A DNA stretch of 64,000 nucleotides from Copromyces sp. CBS 386.78 (GCA_030685235.1 MU839081.1:558001-622000); one strand, 5' to 3'. Positions 42,468 to 55,128 are shown, numbered from the stretch's first letter. Notes: generated by a model from the sequence alone, not told the origin. Program-made: numbers and translations.

Positions 42468-45400
42468 GCTGCGCCTGGTGTTGCTGAAGATGTGGATGGT
42501 GCTGCTGCGATGACGATGGCCGGTAATTCTGCTGATACTGTTGCTGGCTAATATGAGACTCGCTAGGTCTCCTACGAGCATTGGGACTAACAGCTGAAGG
42601 TGAGGGCGCGCGTGCTGCTTGGTAACGCATTTTAGCATCTGTTCTAGTAGTTTCAAGGTAGTGCTTACCTCTTTGCTGTTCGCTCATCTCGCTACCATGC
42701 CCGACGGGCGCTGAGGCAACACGGTTTGGTGATAACGCGCGAGCACCACCGGCGACTGGATGACCGATGCCACCCAGGTGGGCGCCCATGTTGATTAACA
42801 AGCTGCCAATTCCTCCTGATGGCGATGGCACTTCGGCGGTTCCTCTTATGGCGGCCGGCCTCCTCGTCTGCCTTTCGGACGTCGTGTTCTCGCGTATATC
42901 TGTCGATACCCGCCTCTGGTGATATCCATGATCTATGGCGTTATGATGATGGTGGTGTGTGGCATGCGTCGTGCTAGGTCGGAATCCCTGTCCAGTTTTC
43001 TTACTCAGTGAATTGACCTTGGTTAAAGTAGCCGATGGGTCCCCTGGTGGTGCAGGTGCCTTTCGTACCGGAAACAGGTGATCGGGCCTCTTGTCCTCGA
43101 AGGGCGACAATCGGGGCTGGTCAAAGTCCACTTTCCTGCCGACGATGCCGACCGGTGTCGTCTCTCCAACCGGGCTCGTCTCCTTGGTGGCGTGCTTTCT
43201 AGGGGGCTCCGAGGCCTTGTACTCGATTTGTTCTGCCGTTGGCATCTTCTCGTCCCGGTCCTTGCTGGATATCGTATTCTGCCTCGACGTCGGCGGCGAT
43301 GAACTAGAACGCTGCCTTTGTCCGTTTAGCCTGTTGAAAGTTTCCTCGTCCATGGGAGGGGCGCCACGAGGGACATACGATGATGGTTGACCGCTTTGGG
43401 TTCCGTTACCTGGATATGGCGAACTCGTCAAGCCGCCCGGTTTTACAAACAGTTTTAGCGTACCGACTGCATCCGCACGTAGCTTTTTGTTCGTGAGCAG
43501 TTTCATGTCGTCCAAGGGCTCCTCATGCTCAAACTTGCCCAGCTCAGTCACGTAGATTGCCGCGCCTTCACTGTCAGGTAGGCCCAGATTGATGCATACT
43601 AGCTGTCTCAAGTCATGTGCGGAATCAATATCAGTAACATCCAACATACGATAATTCCAGTGGTCCAGAGTAGCGAGCAGATAAACCCGGGTAGCAACCA
43701 CGCTCTTCTTCCTACTATGGCCGCCGTGAAACCCGAAGCTGTGATCGTGAGTCGAAATACTTGAACCAGGGCGCTGATCGAGAGAAGTTTCGCTGACATG
43801 TCCGGCACGACTACCCAGCGAGTGAGCCTTGAAGCCGGTGGCCGGACTAGTGGGGGAATCCAGTTCGTCGGGTGATGTCCCATCTTCCTTTCTCTTGTTC
43901 CTCGACAAGAACGACAAGAACGACTTTGCGCCTTTGGCGCTGTTCGGAGGTTCAGTCACGGCACTCCTGTCTCCGGTGTCAACGACACCCAAAGGCCGAC
44001 CGCCATCTTGACCGTGCCGACGGTCCGGGTTGTTTGTGTTAAAGCTATTCTTAATCATATCGGCGAGGCTTCCGTTCTTGAACATGGCTGCGGCATCAGC
44101 AGGAACGCCAGACCCGTACTGTGCTGCGTTTGAAGATACTGAATCACTGCTGTTGCGCGAACGATGACCAAACTTGCTGGCACTGCGTGGTGACGATGAC
44201 AAGACCGTGTTGTTGCCGGCACTGGAAGGAAAGAGGGCAGAAGAAGGGTTAGGACTGCCACCGATCGGACTGTCCCCGGCCCTTTCTCTCCCGACGTTAC
44301 GGAACGTGCCTGCGTTTAGGTCGCCCGATTCGCTCACGTTACTGGTGCTCGGGCTGTGACGACGGGCGCTGTCTATATCCAGATTCTTCATGAGGCTACG
44401 GTGGTTTGGCTCAGCTGAAGACATGGTACTCGTCAGCAGTGGCATCGTGGTTGAGCGCGATTGGGAGAATCTCCTGCCTGAGAAGCCCGGGCCCGGGGCC
44501 TTGGGACCGGACTGAACTTGCTCTTCCTGCACGAAGGGACGAGATTTGCTGAACTCCACGTTTGGAGAATCTGCAGAATCGGGACCTGCGCTAGGCGGGA
44601 CACTTGCGCTAACGGAATCTTTGCGAGTATGGCCTGCATTTCCTCCTGCTTGTCCACCTTTGGATGCGTCAACGGGCCGTCCCGTCACAATTCCCCTGAT
44701 GAGTCGTCGCATCCGCTTGCCTTCCTCCCGCTCTTTCGTCTGGTCCCAGCCCGTTTTGCTCATCTGGCACTCATGCGCCAGCTGCGGATATACCTGCTGG
44801 TGCATCATGCCAAAGTTTCCACGACCACCATGGCCACTGCCGAGTTCCAGAAACTGCGCGCCATGGAGGTTCAAAACCTTGAACGTGTTCACCCAGTCCT
44901 GGGAGAAGCTGTTTCCCTGAAGCCACATCAGAACCCGGTCAAGCGGCCACTGGGCTGCCAACTCGAGCGGAATAGCAGAGGAGTTGTTGGGGGTATTGCT
45001 GTTGGTCGATAAGCCCCTATCGGCCGTGGGAGCAGCGTATAACCTATGCGCATCCTCCATGGACATTCCTCCCAGGCGCTGTTGTTCGGCCGCGGTCCAG
45101 CTCCCTAGGCCACCCATCTCGTCGGGCAGCCCGAATCCCGGAATACCAACACCTTCTCCATACGTATCGCCGGCCGAAGGAATATAGGTCGCGCTCATCT
45201 GCTCGCTCGGTGGAGGCGGGGGAGGTATCGTGATCGAGGTAGCGGGTGGCCCTGGGGTGTTGGAAGCGGACGCAGCCGCAGCCGCCGCTGCAGCAGCCTG
45301 CGCATGCAATAAGGGATTGTAGGCCTGCAGCCCGCCATTCCCACCAGGCGGGGGAGGAGGGAGGTTGAAGGTGGTTTGTCCGTTGTATGGGCGTCCCCAG

Positions 45401-45669
45401 GCGCCATGCCATGGTGCAGAGCCCAAGGCGCTCGGCGGGGGAATTGCGCTCGGTGGAAAACCCGGGTTTCCGGGCGGCGGGCCGGGAGGGGGCGGCAATA
45501 AGGAGCCACCAACAGTTCCTGGCGCGGGAGGATATCGAGGAGGTGGTGGAGGAATGTTCATGACATTGTTGATGCCTGTGACTCCAGAACCGACTGGCGG
45601 GGGTGACATGGGCGGTGGCGGCGGGACCGCAAAGGGCCGCGGAGGGTCCCTCTGGCCATTTTGGTACAT
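40243..45669 (-). CDS. mik-1: MAP kinase kinase kinase of the cell-wall-integrity pathway (BCK1/MIK-1 type)
   Basis: Two exons: 45669-40466 and 40363-40243 (102-bp intron, GTAAGT...AATAG); 1,774 residues. The second exon supplies DPTDRPTADVLLSQHPF and ends RGTY. From the N terminus: a Pro-rich region (1-150); a SAM-like domain at about 225-330 (WPLDRVLMWLQGNSFSQDWV); a long Ser-rich disordered part; a Ras-association-like domain at about 660-745 (TRVYLLATLDHWNYRMLDVT); a polyglutamine tract near 1065-1082; and a protein kinase domain at about 1483-1765 with GKGTFGRVY, VKEVEV, HRDLKADNILL, SDFGISKK and WSLGCVV. It acts below PKC and above MEK-1 and MAK-1. The first ATG in frame is at 45669. 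A CTAG acceptor-like site just upstream hints at a leader intron, so a longer N terminus is possible. Confidence 0.93.
42424..42472 (-). repeat. CAG/CAA polyglutamine-coding repeat in the MAPKKK
   Basis: A run of about 16 Gln codons, mostly CAA, read on the minus strand, with further Gln-rich sequence on both sides. Likely to differ in length between strains. Confidence 0.9.
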
Positions 45670-48251
45670 GGCCGGAGGCAACACCTAGGTATGGTGTTGA
45701 GCGATGTCGTCGGGAAAGTGAGGCGATGATGCGATGGCCACGGACGGTATGGCGTTATATGGCGGTAGAGATGTGTGATGGCCGGCAAAGGTCGCCGGCC
45801 ACGGACTATCGGTTGATCGAGGTTCGCGGGCGGGCAAAGCTGAGGCCGATCGGTTTGCGCGAGTCGTCTGATGTTTCTGGATATAGCTGCTTGGACGGGA
45901 TGATAGATAGTATGAGGTCTTGACAAGGACAGACGACCAAGAAAGGAAAGCGAATGCCAAGGTATGGGGTTGCTGCTGGAATACCTAGAGACTAGGAAGA
46001 CTGTCGTGACATGTGGAGGATGCTGTCGTCGAAGATGGGGATAGAGACAAACGAGCGTATGTCTTCGACGACCAACCCCAGCTGGGTCTGAGAAAAAAAG
46101 AGGGTGTTGTGGTTGTTGGTACCGGACTCGTCTGATTGGGACTCGTTCTATTGGGCGCGGCACGGTCGAGATAACAAAAGGTCGGGGCGATCGGGGTAGC
46201 TGCTGCGACAGGAACGACAAACCGTCGGTTCGCGGCGATCGGTATGTGGTGACTGGCGTATGTACGGTATAGCCTGTATAGGTACCGTCCCGAGGTACAG
46301 CCTCTAGTAATGTGGGTTGTAGTAGGTAGAGTAGGGTACCTAGGAAGGTAGCTTTCAAACTGGGATATACCTGGACCTAGGTTCGGTCGACAATAGTGAA
46401 GATAGTCTCTCTCTGTCCTGTGATACTGTGACTGACAGGATGGAAGCTGAAAGAGGAAGATGGCGACCACCTAATCGAGGTTGAGGTGGGTTGTTCGGTT
46501 GGCTGAACTGACACGAATGACGGCACCGTCCGTAGTCTTGAACTAAAGAGGAGAGAGTGTGGTTGTGCTGGCTGTGCTGGTTGTGGTTGTGATTGTGGTA
46601 CGACAACGTCAATGACCACTACCTTGCACCTACGACAAGTGCAAAGTGCAGTCAGTGACGGGTGACTTTTTGTTGTTGGTTCCGTGTTAGGTTGTTGGGT
46701 TGTTGCAGTGGTATTGGTAATGTTGGCGATACCTATCGTGGCCCGACGAAAATACTGTTTGTTGTAAATGAAAAACAATGGATGGATTGGAAATGGATAT
46801 CGGACGACACTGTGCAGACCTTGGAAATTAGATGACCAACTGAAATGACCCCTTTCTCCCCGTCCAAGTTGCCCGCTCGTATTACACGTTTCCCCTTCCC
46901 TTGCCCATGTCCATTAATTCCCAATCTTTGCCGGCACGGGCCAGACTCGCGCATGAATTTCCACCGACCACACGACAGTCCTTGAGTGTCTTTGTCGGGT
47001 GTGTCCAGATTCCCGCTCTTGCTTGTAAGTCCAAAACGTGTCGCTCGCTCGGCTGTGTGTGTGTGTGTGTGCTGTGTGAATGAGGGGGGAATTGTCCCGC
47101 CATTGAGAGAACTTGCCTAACGGGAGATAGTGGCCCGAGGTGATTGGTCTTTGCAAGCTCGCTAATGGAACTATGTGGGGCTATACAAAATCGTAGGGCC
47201 AAGCTTCCACTTGTAGGCACCAAAGTTCCCGCGCCCGGATGAAACATGAAACCCGTGATAGCAACATTCAAACCCAACAAAAGAAAACATATCTATGTAC
47301 ACGTGAGAGGCTCTTACAGGCTCCCTAAATACTCAGAATCATCCTTAGCACCTGACATTAGCCCCTAGGTCTGAGACATACCAAGGTTCCGGAGGGACTT
47401 AGCGATTTGATCAGCATTGTCTTGATGCAAAAGCAATAGCCAAAAGAAAAGTCTCATTAGCAGGCCCGGGTCTTCGTCATCTGCTGCCGCTAGCATGCGC
47501 TGTTGCGGGCGGTACACGTACCTCGGGTGGAGTTACTTTCCGCGGACCGCGACAGCTTTCTGCACAAGTGGAAGTGGAACAACAACCTCAAGATCACGTA
47601 CATGTATAGTAAGTCCAGAGGACCGCCATACACTTCTATCAAGCTCTATATACCAACAGTCATCCAAAGTCAACAAATCAACACAAAGCTATTCTCTTTC
47701 ATCTCGTCCACTCGGGACAAACCCGCAGTCCTTAACAGACAGGCACCCCACAGTTAGCCGGGCCCCACCTGCATCTGGACCCGGCCCGGCTCCGTTCCTA
47801 GCATTGGTTCCACCTCGGACTCCCGGGCTTTCCTGACAATCCGTCGGCATGTTTCAACCCTGGGACCGAGACGAGAAACCTCCAGCTATGCCGAGCCGGC
47901 CATCTGAAACATACTCATCATAAAACACCGATGACAGGAACCGACAATCCCGCGCAAAGTGTCACAGCATGTAGTTCGACATCGGATAGAACTATGCAGC
48001 CACAGATGAGATACAAGACCAAAGACCACATGGAAACCCAAGGACCTGGCAGGTGCCAACATGTGCCAAAGCTTCCCGGTACAATATCTCATTGCTGTTT
48101 CACGCTTACATAAGCAGAGATTCGCCATGCAGTCAATGCTATCGCTGTAAAAAGATTCTTCAGCTCAGCGGAATTCAAAATTCCAAACCACTGCATTACT
48201 CTTTACTCAAGCACCAAAGCTCTTTGATAGTCCAAAGTCCAAACCTCCTTT
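45670..48251. other. Long intergenic region: MAPKKK leader and promoter, 3' flank of the GH5 gene
   Basis: About 2.6 kb. The 1.2 kb next to the MAPKKK is pyrimidine/CA-rich on its coding strand and is probably a long leader. A (TG)9 repeat lies at about 47054-47071. Open frames overlap each other on both strands and show no domain. No gene or RNA gene could be supported. Confidence 0.45.
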
Positions 48252-50680
48252 TCACATGACAACGCAAGCGTCCAAAAACCCTTTAGCCTGGTTAAAGACC
48301 TGGTCATAATACCCACCATCGACCCCCTCACCCGAGGCGCCATTGACCTGCTTGACCACACCCGTGACCCTCAGTACCTGTTCCCCTTCTCCATGCCACC
48401 ACCTCAACTTCTGCAACAAAGTGGTCTCTTCCTCATCACTCCTAATCTCCCACTTGCCCGAGCTTACCTCCACCTGGCAGGCATCCTTGGGGAAGTGGTA
48501 GTCGGGTAAGAAGACCACCGTTGGAGTATCCGGCTTGGCCGCCTCCGGAGCTTGAATCGTCATGTTGAACTGGCATGACCGGAGATCGAACCCGTATTTC
48601 TTCACGGTACCGGCCGTGGCTATTGGTGCTGGGCGCACATATGCCTCGGCTGCGCGGTATCCGGGGCTGTTGGTCAGTTCCGGCTGGCGTTGCGTGCTCT
48701 CCGACGAGATGGAGGGGTTGGTGAGCGTGCGCTTGATGTTAGCTGGGGTTACGCTGCTGTCGTCGTCCAAGAAGTCGTCTTTAACGGTTGTTGGTGTTTC
48801 AACGCCAGAGCTCGACCGACTGGGACTCTGTGACTTCGGGACCGGTGACTGTGGAAGAAGCTTGTCATCCGGCGAAAAGATGGACAAATCTTCCCCATTC
48901 CACTGGTCTCCCCTTTCATGGTCATTCTACCATCGCCGCTTAGCTTTAAGTCTGCAAAAGTTGACCACAATGATACATACCTTGGTCATATAGAGCCACA
49001 AAGTGTAGCCCTCCAATCCCGCCCCTTCCACACCGTAATGGTTGGCATCCATCGCAGCCGACTGGCTCGAGTAATCGCCCGTCATGTAAGCATTCTTGTC
49101 GTCCATGTCGTAAGGAATGCCAAACTCGGTCATCACACAAGGGTGATTTCCGATATAATCAAGACCTTCCTGTCTCATAGTTGCATGCTGGTTCTTGAAG
49201 CAATTCCGGATAGCTGTCTCTCCAATCTTGATCCCGAACGCAGGGTTCCAATATTTACCGCGAAGAATCCCTATCACGTCGACATTCCACACCCGGTTCC
49301 ATTTCTTCGTCATGAGGGTGATGCCGTCGTACCAATGTGGCGCGTATACTAGCAAAGGATCATCGCCATCCGGCGTACCGATGATTTTGGGAGGCAGCTC
49401 CATGGTAGGCCCTTGAAGAAGGATGATGGCGTTGTGGTGGATTGCTCGAATCGTGTCCCGGTATTTGCGGAAAAAGTCCATGAAGTATCGGCCGCTGTAA
49501 TAAGCATAGTCGACATGTTCGCCAGTCTTGGGATGCTTGCCGAAGTAGTCCTTTTTGAGAAGGGAGTCGGTGGCTGGATCCCAAACACCGTGTTGAGCCC
49601 AAATACACTGGCCCAGTTTCCACCCCGGGTCTCTCTTGTAGCCATAGCGAGACTCGTCGTAGTCAGCTGGTAGCCACGCTTGCTCACCATCAGGATCGAT
49701 GAGCGCCCTTCCAACCTTGTACGGGCCCATGCCGCCCATGTCCCACGTATCAACCTCTACCGCTCGGCCAGACCCGGTAAGTATGGTTTGCCAGATGGTC
49801 GGGCATGTCCCCTTCTTCAAGTTCTGTTCCTTGGGAATGACAGAGATATCCTCATAGCCGATCATACCCTTGTTTGGCTCATTCAAACTCTCCCAGCCAA
49901 AGACCACATCGTTCTCAATATCCCCAGCCTCGTGTATCCGCTGCGCAAGGTGAGCGCATGCTTTGAAGAAGTGATGCTGTAGGTAGTCCTGGATGTTGAC
50001 GCCGTCAATGATGCATTTTGGCGCAAAGTCTCGCCCAGCGAAGAACAGTGTGAACATGGTTGCGGCAGCGAGCCTAAAATAGTTTGTCGACCAGATCATC
50101 TTGGGAAAGTTCTGGGGTTCTGGGTAGACGTTATGGACAATGGCCGCCTCTGTTGCCGCGAAGCTTTGTGGATTCAGACCAGCAGCGTATAGCGTCCACA
50201 TAGGGGCGCCAGAGCCGCCGGAGAAACGGGACCACTGTGATGCGTAAGAGTTAGCTTCCAAAGGCCAACAACAACAAAAAAGAGAAGTTCACGTACGACA
50301 TCCTGGTGAGGATCCATAAAGATGTAAAAGCCATAGCTCTTGGCTACGCGCAGGACGTCAATGGTGTGCTGTATCCATTCCTCGTCGTAGATGCCAGGAC
50401 CAGCAGCTTCGATGGCCTCCCACGTAAACACATAGCGGATGGTGTTGTATCCGAACCGTCTTAGTCGCGAGAAATGGAGGTGGGCTTCTTCCTTGGGAAA
50501 TGGTCGTCCAGTAAACTTGACATTGTCGCCATCGAAGAAGTTCTCGTCGACATGGGAGGGCTGGTCGGGCTTGCTGGGATATTTGGCGTCGCCCGCGACA
50601 TTGATGCCTCGTAGGGTGATCTGTCTCCCGTGGACGTCACGAAAGGAGCCGTTCTCGATGGTGAGGCGGAAGCCGGTCAT
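48252..50680 (-). CDS. GH5 steryl-beta-glucosidase / endoglycoceramidase-related protein (EGH1/EGCrP2 type)
   Basis: Three exons: 50680-50297, 50234-48981 and 48926-48252; introns of 62 bp (GTACGT...CACAG) and 54 bp (GTATGT...GGTAG), both in phase 0. Product 770 aa. The cellulase-like GH5 domain starts at once (RDVHGRQITLRGINVAGDAK) with no signal peptide. FTWEAIEAAGPGIYD, FYIFMDPHQDVWSRF, the acid/base Glu in WESLNEPNKG and the nucleophile Glu in VMTEFGIPYD are all present. A C-terminal beta-domain (about 650-770: FLPDYHFPKDACQVEVSSGK) follows a Ser-rich linker. Fungal members without signal peptides break down ergosteryl-glucoside in the cell; related ones cut glucosylceramide. The splice at LYMTK/NDHERGDQWNGEDL agrees with the family. 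It is divergent from PRI1. Confidence 0.9.
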
Positions 50681-51468
50681 GTTGGTGGTAGTGTGCTATC
50701 CCTGGTCGGCGATGTAGTGTATCAATGGTGCAGGAGGTCTAAGGTATAAGACAGTCGGTATAACAACTGATTCTAGTATATGAATTAACGGCTTATTAGA
50801 TAGGTAAGAGTTCAAGCAAAAGTCAGACAAAATGTTGGGATGATCGGTCGGTGTTGGGTAGTTCCCGCTTTCCCTTGTTGATCCCCATGGTTGGTCTCGG
50901 TTCCATGTCAGTGGTCGACGTTGCTGATGAATGGGCTTGCTGTTCCCGCCTGCCCCAATGACGTCGAGGGTTTAGCGTCGATAACAGGCGATGACAGGGG
51001 ACTGGGCGAATACGGGGAGGAAGACAGGGGGCCGACAGCACAGCGATCCCCATCCCACACACCCCGCCCTTTCTTCAACAAGTCTCGCGATGTGTAAGCT
51101 TTTATGGATCCCGGAAAGTGTTGTGGTACTTGGTAAATGGAGAAAACTGAGAGGAACGAATCGCAAACGGAAACAACTCGTTCCATCCCGTCTCCCAAGA
51201 GCAATGCGATGGAAGGAGGGTTAGGGTTCAATATGGTGGAGTGCATCACCTTGTTCCCAACGTCCACCCTTGCATGCGTGTGCATGGTTCCCGCCCCACT
51301 GCAAGTGCTTTACGCGTGCCGCGGTTTTACAACGCGACTGTCACGATTATTTCGTGAATTGTGAAATCAACATTCGGCAACCCACTGTTTACCTTCCAAA
51401 CATCCACGGATATTAACGACAGTAATCTGGTCAATTCAGAGACAACACCCTAGCATCCGAGCTTCCTC
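50681..51468. promoter_or_regulatory. Shared divergent promoter region, GH5 gene / PRI1
   Basis: 788 bp lie between the two start codons. A stretch around 51305-51345 (ACGCGTGCCGCGGTTTTACAACGCGACTG) includes ACGCGT, the MCB-type core that drives G1/S genes in fungi and suits a primase gene, about 160 bp before its start. The site call is by motif only. Confidence 0.4.
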
Positions 51469-53306
51469 ATGATGCCTCATCCCGAATCACCAGCAGAGTC
51501 AGAGGACTCGCCGATACCCATGGTCGATGTCGACCAGCAGCAGCAAGAGGATGCCGTTGCCGAGAGCACAACCGCCGATGTTCCGGAACCCCAAGAGCCA
51601 GCAGATGAGGATGTTGACATGATGGATTCAAACGCCACAACTCACACCCTCGAAGCAGAGTCCAGGGCTGTCAGCCAAGCCGAAGCGCAGGACGATCAAG
51701 AAACTCCAGTCCCAGAAGCCGCCACGAGTGCGCCGAGTGCGCCGAGCGAGAGCAAACCCGCGACAGGAGTGAAGCTGGAAGAACTGTTCGATGAGATGGA
51801 CTCGGACGAAGATGACGAGTTCCCGACCACCAAGGCAGCAAAGAGGGAGCCAGCAAGCTCGCCCGATCTGCTCTCCTCTCAAAGGTAGCAGCACATCGCA
51901 ATCATGGGTTAAAGCCCAGAAGAGCAGAAGCTAACCGAACTGTCTATAGTGACATGGAGATTGATCTTCACGAAGCCTCAGACCCAGAAGTCATGCGCAC
52001 CTTCTATCAGCGTCTCTTCCCATGGCGGTACCTGTTCCAATGGCTCAACCACAGCCCAACACCCACCAACGATTTCGGCCATCGTGAATTCGCCTTCACT
52101 TTGCAAAACGACGCATACCTACGATATCAATCCTTCGCCACCTCGGATCTGTGAGTTATCCTATCTGGTTGCCCAATGGCTACATCTGCTAACTCGACCG
52201 ACTTGGACAGACTGCGCAAAGATGTCCTCCGCCTCATGCCCTCTCGTTTCGAAATCGGCCCCGTCTACACAGCCAACCCCCGCGACCGCAAGACGCTGCG
52301 CAACTCGTCCGCCTTCCGCCCCCTCTCCAAGGAGCTCTGCTTCGATATCGATTTGACCGACTACGACGACATCCGCACCTGCTGCGCCAAAGCCAGCATC
52401 TGCCAAAAGTGCTGGCAATTCATCACCATGGCCATCAAGGTCGTCGACACCGCCCTGCGCGAGGACTTTGGTTTCAAGCACATCATGTGGGTATACTCGG
52501 GTCGTCGCGGAGCCCACGCGTGGGTCTGCGACAAGAAGGCGCGAGCGCTAGATGACCAAAAACGTCGGGCCATAGCCGGTTACCTTGAAGTCATCCGCGG
52601 CGGCGCGCAAAGCGGCAAGAAAGTCAACCTCCGCCGACCTTTGCACCCGCACCTGGTCCGCTCGCTCGACATTTTGAAACAGCATTTTCAAGCGGACGTG
52701 CTCGAGGCGCAAGACCCGTGGCGCACCGAGGACCAGCAAGAGAAACTCCTCGCCCTTTTGCCTTCGGATCAAAAACAACTCGTCTCCGCCCTGCGCAACA
52801 AGTGGGCCTCTTCCCCCGATAGACCATCAACCCTGAAATGGGCCGACATCGACACCGTCGCTAAAACCTCAACGGCCAAGAACTTCGACACCAAGTCTCT
52901 GTTAGATGCCAAGCAAGACATCGTGCTCGAGTACACGTACCCCCGCTTGGATATCGAAGTCTCGAAAAAGCTGAACCATTTGCTCAAGTCGCCCTTTGTC
53001 GTGCACCCGGGCACGGGGAGGGTGTGTGTGCCGATCGATGTCAAGAGAAACCTAGAAGGGTTTGATCCGTTGGGGGTGCCGACGGTGCAGAGCTTGATAA
53101 GGGAGATTGATGAGTGGAAGAAGCCCGAGATTAAAGAAGGGGAGGATGAGAAGCATACGGTGGACTGGGAGAAGACCAGTCTGAAGGGGTACATTGAGTT
53201 CTTTAGGAGCTTTGTGTTGGCGTTGATGAAGGATGAAAGGGAGGTTAAGGTTAAGAGAGAAAGGGAGGAGGAGGGAGGAGGAGGTGGGGAGGGCATGGAG
53301 TTTTGA
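51469..53306 (+). CDS. pri1: DNA primase small subunit PRI1
   Basis: Three exons: 51469-51884, 51950-52150 and 52211-53306; introns of 65 bp (GTAGCA...TATAG) and 60 bp (GTGAGT...GACAG). Product 570 aa. Residues 1-140, nearly all of exon 1, are an acidic Ser/Glu/Gln extension missing from the 409-aa yeast enzyme. The catalytic primase domain begins at about 155 (RTFYQRLFPWRYLFQWL) and holds HREFAFTL, the metal-binding CFDIDLTDYD at about 249, the zinc site CCAKASICQKC, and SGRRGAHAWVCD. The enzyme makes the RNA primer in the DNA polymerase alpha-primase complex. Either of two adjacent ATG codons (51469, 51472) could start translation. It is convergent with TRM10 (385 bp). Confidence 0.94.
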
Positions 53307-53691
53307 TGTGCGGAGGCGGAGAAAAGGTCAATGCTGGACTGGGAGGGGTTCGGGGTCATAAAATGGGTTGGGTTAATCAAATGTTTGCGCATCTTATGAT
53401 GATGATGGGTCATTGGCGTTGTAGGTACTGGATATGTAGGCCGAGGTTTAGCAGGCCTAGGGCTGACTTGAATACGGGAGCACGATCTCTCTAATCATCA
53501 AAGACTTTAAAGGGTATTTGGTTGTTGGCTCAATAATTGGGTATATGATGTGATGCTGTCGCTATTCTAAACGTGCAGCAGTTCGCCAGACGGCCCGGGG
53601 ATCATGTCGAAGACCTCACTGGACTCTCTACAAAGCGCAGAGCCGTCGTCCAGGCCATCCGAAAAATTCTGTTCGAGGCAAGGCGGAGCTC
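53307..53691. other. Short intergenic region between convergent PRI1 and TRM10
   Basis: 385 bp of 3' flanks of two convergent genes; nothing else seen. Confidence 0.5.
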
Positions 53692-55128
53692 TTAACCAGA
53701 CATTTGCACATCCTGTGCTTGCTCTGTCGTCTGGTTTGCAACCTCCGTAGCTGTGGCTTCACTATTGACTTTCTCAGCGCCATTCTCCTCCTCATCATTC
53801 TCGCCGTTGTCCGCAGCAGGGGTGCCACACGACGACTCTGCCTTGAGGGTTCCGCCCTTTCTCTTCGGGATAACGGTCAAGAACGCCTCACCCCAGTCAC
53901 CGCACTCGAGCCATTTGGCCATGATCTCTACGACCTGGTTCGTCGTGAGGACATAGCGGCTCTGCATCGCCATATACTCTCCAATGGGCAGCTTAGCCGT
54001 CCGCACTTTGGCCGCCTTAGCCCGTCCGTAGCAGAGACCCTTCTCGCGGTTCCTATCCACCAGGCCGCCGATGACGTAGCACGTGTTCGCTTCTAGCTTG
54101 TCCAAGGTGTAGTCGGACTCTGCCGACAGGTAAACAATCGACTGGTTCACATCCTCGGCTTCCTCCTCGGGCTTCGGCTTGGGAGCCTTAGCAGCATCGC
54201 CGCCCTCCTCACCCTCCACCGTCTCCTCGACTTCCGGCTCAGGAAGCAACAACCCGCCATTTCCACTCGGCTTGATCAAGTCAATCATGCCCTCCTTGAC
54301 ATCGACCTCCTCCATCATGCGCTTCGCAATCTCGGCCGCCTGCATGAAATCGCCCTCCACGCACTTGACCCCGCCCTTCCAGTTCAGGTGCGCGTTATTC
54401 AGCACCCGCACGAACCGGTCCTTGAGCTTGCCCTTCCATGAGCTGATCACCAGCTGCGCCTGGTACTTGGCCCTGCGGTTCTGCGAGTAGGACCGCACGA
54501 TCTGCGAAGACAGCGACACGATCTCGTTGTCGCGCATGTACTCCTCAAAGTCGCAGTCGATGATGAAGGCCACGGGCACCGGGTGCGCCACCCATGGCTC
54601 CTTGTACAGCTTTTTCACGGCTTCCTCTGGGTCCTCGCCCGCTGCGATGGCTTCGGCTGCGACGGCTTCTTTCAGGGCGCGCTTCTTGGCTTGTTGTTGG
54701 TGCCGCTTTTCTTTGCGCTTTTCTTTGCGTTCGGCTTGGAATTGCTCGTGGGCTGCTTGCTTCCGGAGACGCTTGAGTTGGTTCTTGGAGAGTTTGGGGG
54801 TGCCGTCTTCGTTGGTGGCGGTGGGGGTGGTGCCATCGGCTGGTTGGCTTTTGGCATTGTCGCCGTCGTCGTCTTGGTGTTGTTGTTGTTGTTGTTGGAC
54901 TTGTAGCTCTTGAGCGTTGTCTGTGGTGGCTGTCGTTGTGGTTTGCTCGGTCGGTTGCTGCTCGCTGCTGGGAGCCGCCGACTGCTCGGTTTGTTGTTGT
55001 TGTTGTTGTTGCTCGACCATCTCTTTCGTTAACTGCTCCTCAGCCTTTCGCTTGCCACTGGCTATCGATACAATATCTGCTGGAGGTTCTGCTTGGGGCA
55101 CAGCGTCTTGGGGGTTTTGTTCCGCCAT
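53692..55128 (-). CDS. trm10: tRNA (guanine(9)-N1)-methyltransferase TRM10
   Basis: Single exon, 478 aa. Residues 1-115 are Gln/Thr/Glu-rich with two polyglutamine runs. A basic helix follows (SKNQLKRLRKQAAHEQFQ, KRKEKRHQQQAKKRALKEA), as in all Trm10 proteins. Then comes the SPOUT methyltransferase domain at about 190-410: VAFIIDCDFEEYM, SSQIVRSYSQNRRAKYQAQL, SIVYLSAESDYTLDKL and YVIGGLVDRNREKGLCYGRA, which includes the SAM-binding knot. The enzyme methylates N1 of G9 in tRNAs. The C-terminal tail is Glu/Ala/Thr-rich. The N-terminal low-complexity part is longer than in the 293-aa yeast protein. Confidence 0.94.
   Translation of the reverse strand: MAEQNPQDAVPQAEPPADIVSIASGKRKAEEQLTKEMVEQQQQQQQTEQSAAPSSEQQPTEQTTTTATTDNAQELQVQQQQQQHQDDDGDNAKSQPADGTTPTATNEDGTPKLSKNQLKRLRKQAAHEQFQAERKEKRKEKRHQQQAKKRALKEAVAAEAIAAGEDPEEAVKKLYKEPWVAHPVPVAFIIDCDFEEYMRDNEIVSLSSQIVRSYSQNRRAKYQAQLVISSWKGKLKDRFVRVLNNAHLNWKGGVKCVEGDFMQAAEIAKRMMEEVDVKEGMIDLIKPSGNGGLLLPEPEVEETVEGEEGGDAAKAPKPKPEEEAEDVNQSIVYLSAESDYTLDKLEANTCYVIGGLVDRNREKGLCYGRAKAAKVRTAKLPIGEYMAMQSRYVLTTNQVVEIMAKWLECGDWGEAFLTVIPKRKGGTLKAESSCGTPAADNGENDEEENGAEKVNSEATATEVANQTTEQAQDVQMSG

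Noticed and set aside
42093..42656. A minus-strand frame with an Asn-rich run in the MAPKKK region
   Set aside because: It is the MAPKKK polyglutamine tract read one base out of frame.
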